Below are positions 6,170-8,874 of a stretch of 8,874 nt of DNA, one piece after another; positions within the stretch are counted from its first letter, which is position 1, and each line of letters begins with the position of its first letter. Under the pieces are notes generated by a model. It saw nothing but the letters and a program-made list of their open reading frames with translations. It was not told the origin of the DNA and did no database searches. The translations under genes were made by a program, and so were the position numbers. Origin of the DNA: an uncultured Bacteroidales bacterium (GTDB taxonomy: Bacteria > Bacteroidota > Bacteroidia > Bacteroidales > UBA932). The stretch is from assembly GCA_946530505.1 (NCBI GenBank), contig CAMNAD010000054.1:1-8874 (forward strand), read 5' to 3'.

Positions 6170-7160
6170 TCAGAGAATATGTATCCCTGAGGCTGTCAAG
6201 ATCCGACAGCACGTCGGCTTTGCGGCCCTGGGCCCTTTCGGCGAAGTTCCGTATCTCATCGAAGAATCCCTGTGTGTAAACCGGATTCTCTTTGAGGACA
6301 GGAGAAAAGCCGTTTCTGGAAAAGAGCACCTTGGTGCCGCCCTTGCCGAGGCCTACTTTTTCAAGAGGGATTCCTGCTATTACCGCAGGTCTGAGTTCCA
6401 GGGTAAGGTTCTCAATCCCATCCAGTTTATATAATCCGGTAGAAGTGTTGACCGACAGCGTCTCCCGCGCGTCCGTCCAGCCGTATTCGGTAGAGAGTTC
6501 AAGGGTCCCCGAAATCTTTTCGTGCTTCAGGGTGAGAAGCATGGAATTCTTTCCGACCTTGGTGAGACTTACGATTTCAGCCTTTCCAAAAAGATGGCAG
6601 ACGAGGTCCAGGGGATGGATATAGAGGTCAAGAAGAGCGTCACCTTCCGGATATGCGCCGGTGCAGTAATGCAAGTCGTAATTCAGCAGTTTTTCGGCCG
6701 AGAGTTTCTTTTTCAGCAGGCGCACGGCAGGTGCATAACGCTTCTGGAGCCCGGCTACGGCAATGCCCTTGTTTGAAGAAATCAAGTCTTCGAGTTCCGC
6801 GGCAGTACCGACCGGGGGTTTCTCCACGAATAACGCTTTCCCGCTCTCGAGCACCTTCTTAGCAATGGCATAATGAGCCTTGGGGTTTGCCGCCACGAAT
6901 ACACCTTTAATATCAAGATCCGAAAGCACGGCATCCAGATCGGTGGTACCTGTTACACCCTGGAACTTCCTGCTTATCAGCGCAGCCTTGTCCTCGGATG
7001 TCACGCAGATGTACTTCAGAGGAATCTGAAGATAATGAATCACAGGATACAGGTTGGCAAGGCTGTGATTGCCCAGGCCTACGAACGCGTATGAGCCGCT
7101 GTAGGTTTCTTTCAGGTACGCCTCACTGCGCAGGCGCTTGTATTTATCTATTACACCCAT
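6135..7160 (-). CDS. Gfo/Idh/MocA family NAD(P)-dependent oxidoreductase
   Basis: A 341-residue dehydrogenase of the glucose-fructose oxidoreductase/inositol dehydrogenase family. These enzymes oxidise or reduce sugars, sugar nucleotides or cyclitols with NAD(P). The Rossmann domain begins after a 22-residue leader with YAFVGLGNHS (G28, G30, S33). The diagnostic FVEKPP motif follows at 111-116, with K114 as the expected catalytic lysine. The second domain starts near 160 and carries LYIHPLDLVCHLFG (179-192), where H182 and D185 correspond to the family's active-site H-x-x-D. Length is normal. The start ATG overlaps the end of the upstream radical SAM gene by 17 bases, indicating translational coupling and a common transcript. 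The 22-residue extension before the nucleotide fold (MGVIDKYKRLRSEAYLKETY) is longer than in many relatives, and no nearer start restores a shorter form. Substrate is not deducible. Its last 35 bases overlap a small ORF on the opposite strand. Confidence 0.9.
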   Translation of the reverse strand: MGVIDKYKRLRSEAYLKETYSGSYAFVGLGNHSLANLYPVIHYLQIPLKYICVTSEDKAALISRKFQGVTGTTDLDAVLSDLDIKGVFVAANPKAHYAIAKKVLESGKALFVEKPPVGTAAELEDLISSNKGIAVAGLQKRYAPAVRLLKKKLSAEKLLNYDLHYCTGAYPEGDALLDLYIHPLDLVCHLFGKAEIVSLTKVGKNSMLLTLKHEKISGTLELSTEYGWTDARETLSVNTSTGLYKLDGIENLTLELRPAVIAGIPLEKVGLGKGGTKVLFSRNGFSPVLKENPVYTQGFFDEIRNFAERAQGRKADVLSDLDSLRDTYSLITSLSQDQGLR

Positions 7161-8205
7161 TGAAATAGCGTTTATAGGTCATACTTTTATCGGACGTCCA
7201 CTGATATGGGCCGTAGAACCATTCGATCAGTCGCTTGGGAAGGAACTTCTCGAAGTTGCGGAGCAAGATGATGTCATATTTGCGGTGGAAGTTTATCCAG
7301 CAGCCGTTGCACTCTTTGGAATATTTGCACTGCGTGCGATGCGCAGCTTTGCCGTTGAATATCTCGTCCAAGGTATTCTCGCGAATGTTGCCAAGGTTCA
7401 CGCCCAGATTCTGACAGATGGGCACGTCACCGTTGCTGTGTATCACAAGGCTGCTGAAAATGCTCTGGCAGCGCAGTTTCAGATGACCTTTGCGCCATTC
7501 GTCGTAAAGAGCCACGAAGTCGTAGTTCTCGTCGGTATCGTGTATGCTGGCTGGGATCTTGGAACGGTAGTCCTCAACGTCGAGCAGTTCCGCCTTGGTA
7601 TCGAAGAAATCCATTGTGCCGTAGATGCCTATGCGAACATCTATGCCGTATTTCTTCGCTATGCCGATCACATAATCCATGTCGGCGAAACTGTTCCAGG
7701 GGGTGAGGCAGAACATCAGTGAAATCGGAATTTCATCTTTCAGGGTCTCTATCAGTTCTATCACCTTGTCGTGGCCATCGACACCGCGCACTCCGGGATA
7801 AGACTCTTTGTCGCCATCCAGAGAGATGTAGAGCCTCACCGGCTTGTACTGCCTCACGGCATCGATGACCTTTGCAGGTGCAAGGCCATTGGAAAGCAAG
7901 GTGTAATAAGGATGATTTTCATGAAGCCACTGCATTATTTCCCTATACTGCGGATGAAGCACGAACTCGCCTCCTTCGAGCCCTACGACGGTTTTGGGTG
8001 TCACGCATTTGCTGCCGACTATGACCTTGATCTCGTCGAGAGTCAGGCTTTCGTGGGGTTTCTGCCAGATCGAGCAATGCTTGCAACGGGACTGGCAGAT
8101 AGTCGTGGCATATATCATCAACTGGCTCAGCCTCTTGTGCCGAGGCCGGGCCAGATTGTTCAGATACAGAAGTCCGTTATGGATGTAATCCCCTATCTTG
8201 TACAT
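7144..8205 (-). CDS. Radical SAM enzyme with SPASM-like C-terminal iron-sulfur domain
   Basis: A 353-residue radical S-adenosylmethionine enzyme. The cluster-binding motif is CQSRCKHC (C37, C41, C44; CX3CX2C), followed by a GGE motif for SAM binding (G78-E80, in GLEGGEF) and a strand LYISLDG (125-131) typical of the half-barrel. The C-terminal part matches a SPASM/twitch auxiliary domain: C246-X12-G-X4-C264, then C293-X5-C299-X2-C302, and a further C351 near the end. Such domains hold extra 4Fe-4S clusters in peptide maturases and in dehydrogenases such as BtrN and the anaerobic sulfatase-maturing enzymes. No separate peptide-recognition (RRE) domain is visible. It is the first gene of a two-gene minus-strand operon with a Gfo/Idh dehydrogenase, which favours a small-molecule or sugar substrate over a peptide (inference). 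The ATG at 8205 sits shortly after a TATCTTTA -7-like box. The genes likely require low-oxygen conditions. Confidence 0.93.
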   Translation of the reverse strand: MYKIGDYIHNGLLYLNNLARPRHKRLSQLMIYATTICQSRCKHCSIWQKPHESLTLDEIKVIVGSKCVTPKTVVGLEGGEFVLHPQYREIMQWLHENHPYYTLLSNGLAPAKVIDAVRQYKPVRLYISLDGDKESYPGVRGVDGHDKVIELIETLKDEIPISLMFCLTPWNSFADMDYVIGIAKKYGIDVRIGIYGTMDFFDTKAELLDVEDYRSKIPASIHDTDENYDFVALYDEWRKGHLKLRCQSIFSSLVIHSNGDVPICQNLGVNLGNIRENTLDEIFNGKAAHRTQCKYSKECNGCWINFHRKYDIILLRNFEKFLPKRLIEWFYGPYQWTSDKSMTYKRYFNGCNR

Positions 8206-8213
8206 ATTCCCTG

Positions 8214-8221
8214 TAAAGATA
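8214..8221 (-). promoter_or_regulatory. Candidate -7 box of the radical SAM operon
   Basis: On the minus strand TATCTTTA, one mismatch (final base) to TAnnTTTG, lies eight bases before the ATG at 8205. The leader would be about five bases. No TTTG is present 20 bases further upstream (8242-8245 reads TGAA on the minus strand), so support is moderate. The paired-hairpin repeat begins about 30 bases upstream of this box. Confidence 0.38.
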
Positions 8222-8249
8222 CTGATTTTTGGGCAGAATTTTTCATTTG

Positions 8250-8361
8250 CCGGGAAAGGTCCGATTTTAGTCTTGGGACCTTTCCCACCAATATGAGCTT
8301 ATAATAGCCTGAAATGGCATTTTTCCGGGAAAGGTCAGGCAGCTAAAACCAGACCTTTCCC
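8250..8361. repeat. Paired hairpin repeat, four alternating copies of GGGAAAGGTC
   Basis: Two hairpins share the same stem. The first pairs GGGAAAGGTCC (8252-8262) with GGACCTTTCCC (8276-8286) over a 13-base loop. The second pairs GGGAAAGGTC (8327-8336) with GACCTTTCCC (8352-8361) over a 15-base loop. The left arms are direct repeats of CCGGGAAAGGTC exactly 75 bp apart (8250-8261 and 8325-8336), while loops and spacer differ. The order is forward, reverse, forward, reverse. This resembles REP/REPIN-type intergenic elements or a tandem operator. No long T-run follows either hairpin directly, so a simple terminator is less likely. Confidence 0.72.
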
Positions 8362-8392
8362 AATTCAGTCTTTTTAAAATTTTCAAAATAGT

Positions 8393-8424
8393 CTAATTGG
8401 CTGCGAATCAAGCCAAAAGATTAG
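8393..8424. repeat. Imperfect inverted repeat
   Basis: TTGGCT (8397-8402) pairs with AGCCAA (8411-8416) around an 8-base loop. The outer CTAA (8393-8396) pairs with TTAG (8421-8424) across a short bulge. It lies between the paired hairpins and the promoter of the last gene. Role unknown. Confidence 0.4.
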
Positions 8425-8461
8425 CTGAAACATAAATCCCGAAAAATGTTTTCGACGATTA

Positions 8462-8493
8462 TTTGGAGCAGCCTGAACAGCTGACTATCTTGG
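8462..8493 (+). promoter_or_regulatory. Candidate promoter for the right-edge hypothetical gene
   Basis: TTTG at 8462-8465, 20 bases, then TATCTTGG at 8486-8493 (one mismatch to TAnnTTTG). A transcript from here would start near 8497, about 11 bases before the ATG at 8508. If real, it argues that the ATG at 8508, not the TTG at 8463, is the start of the gene. Confidence 0.4.
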
Positions 8494-8507
8494 CAGAAAA
8501 AAATGTT

Positions 8508-8861
8508 ATGAAAAAGATTTTGGAAGTACTCCAATATGGAGAGATGGACATCAGGTTCAATACCGACATTGATGTCGACAAGAATCCCGAGGTCGTTCTG
8601 GATATCGTTTCTAAAGTTGCCTTCTCAATGGCAACCAAGTTATGGGGAGGCAATGAATTATCTGTTCTGGCGATGATCAGAGCCCTGTCGATTGCGGACC
8701 TGGCACTTAGCGTCAATAGAAAAGAAATGATCAAAGAACTTGACCGGTCTTCTGAAACGATGGCAAGAACAATGAAAATGGCTGCTGAAGAGTTCCGCAG
8801 GAATGGAGGGAAACTTATGACATTCGGCCCGGGAATAATGCCTGGCAAAACGCGAAGCTAG
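8508..8861 (+). CDS. Hypothetical 117-residue protein, mostly helical
   Basis: I do not recognise this family. Starting at ATG 8508 the protein has 117 residues. It begins MKKILEVLQYGEMDIRF, then an acidic stretch with NTDIDVDKNPEVVLDIV, then a helical segment containing KLWGGNELSVLAMIRALSIAD. A charged helix follows (EMIKELDRSSETMARTMKMAAEEFRR), and the tail is Gly/Pro-rich and basic (GGKLMTFGPGIMPGKTRS). No signal peptide, metal site or catalytic motif is evident. The frame stays open upstream to 8436 with a TTG at 8463, which would add 15 residues. I prefer 8508 because of its ATG and the promoter candidate just upstream. Codons are more AT-rich than in uvrB or the permease, and the gene adjoins a repeat-rich spacer, so acquisition by transfer is possible. 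A second ATG lies two bases after its stop, suggesting an operon continuing to the right. Confidence 0.7.
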   Translation: MKKILEVLQYGEMDIRFNTDIDVDKNPEVVLDIVSKVAFSMATKLWGGNELSVLAMIRALSIADLALSVNRKEMIKELDRSSETMARTMKMAAEEFRRNGGKLMTFGPGIMPGKTRS

Positions 8862-8862
8862 G

Positions 8863-8874
8863 ATGAAGAGAATC
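8863..8874 (+). CDS. Possible start of a further gene, cut by the window edge
   Basis: ATG two bases after the preceding stop begins MKRI and then leaves the window. The tight spacing and the Lys/Arg-rich start fit a co-transcribed gene, perhaps with a signal peptide or membrane anchor. Four codons are too few to claim more. Confidence 0.25.

Larger units (their letters stand above)
8206..8507. other. Gene-poor intergenic region with repeats and two promoter candidates
   Basis: About 300 bases in which I find no convincing gene. From left to right it holds the radical SAM promoter candidate, the two GGGAAAGGTC hairpins (8250-8361), an AT-rich run (8369-8391), an imperfect inverted repeat (8393-8424), and a rightward promoter candidate (8462-8493). 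A frame open from 8436, in phase with the downstream gene, reads through the last 70 bases (NVFDDYLEQPEQLTILAEKN) but has no ATG. It could be a TTG-started N-terminus or an accident. Confidence 0.6.

Noticed and set aside
7138..7722. 194-codon plus-strand frame opposite the radical SAM gene
   Set aside because: It is antisense to the cysteine-rich SPASM region and has no independent support. The neighbouring frame at 7771-8304 was rejected for the same reason.
8250..8361. CRISPR array
   Set aside because: Repeats are only 10-12 bases, alternate in orientation, are not regularly spaced, and have no cas genes nearby.
8393..8460. tRNA or other structured RNA gene
   Set aside because: The inverted repeat is short and bulged, and no acceptor, anticodon and T-arm arrangement can be drawn. 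There are no rRNA or tRNA genes elsewhere in the window.
8463..8507. TTG start extending the right-edge protein by 15 residues
   Set aside because: Not chosen as the start, because an ATG at 8508 is preceded by a TTTG-N20-TATCTTGG promoter candidate in which the TTG itself forms part of the -33 box. It remains possible.

Overview
This looks like chromosomal sequence from a Bacteroidota member, probably of order Bacteroidales. Promoter-like motifs of the Bacteroidota type (TTTG, 20 bases, TAnnTTTG) recur in front of several genes. Purine-rich Shine-Dalgarno sequences are largely absent. The gene families are also consistent with a gut or rumen Bacteroidales: an AzgA-type purine permease, a DUF4419 lipoprotein, a UvrB with the QTAGRAARN form of helicase motif VI, and a WYL regulator. 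I cannot name the genus from sequence alone.

Left part (1-5104, + strand): an AzgA/NCS2 nucleobase permease ends at a strong stem-loop terminator. A DUF4419-family lipoprotein follows, and then uvrB, the nucleotide-excision-repair damage-verification helicase. The uvrB promoter lies in the last codons and the 13-base gap before it, and places the predicted transcript start almost on the start codon.

Middle (5085-6169): a minus-strand HTH-WYL transcriptional regulator runs tail-to-tail into uvrB with a 20-base overlap. It reads away from a compact divergent control region. That region holds a perfect 11-bp inverted repeat (TTGTCAA/TTGACAA core) over the regulator's own -33 box, a third copy of the half-site, and a rightward -7 box. 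The rightward promoter leads only to a 28-codon ORF, which runs antisense into the end of the next gene. This is either an unannotated small protein or the stub of a lost target gene.

Right part (6135-8205, - strand): a two-gene operon with a 17-base overlap encodes a radical SAM/SPASM-like enzyme followed by a Gfo/Idh/MocA NAD(P)-dependent oxidoreductase. The pairing suggests coupled redox chemistry on a sugar, cyclitol or similar small molecule, but the substrate cannot be read from the sequence.

Right edge (8206-8874): about 300 bases without a convincing gene hold four alternating copies of a 10-bp word (GGGAAAGGTC), arranged as two hairpins. After these come another imperfect inverted repeat, a plausible promoter, and an AT-richer gene for an unrecognised 117-residue protein. 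A further gene may start two bases beyond its stop and run off the window.

The most interesting unexplained structures are the divergent WYL control region with its orphan small ORF, the near-leaderless promoter layout shared by several genes, the paired-hairpin repeat, and the radical SAM plus Gfo/Idh pair.
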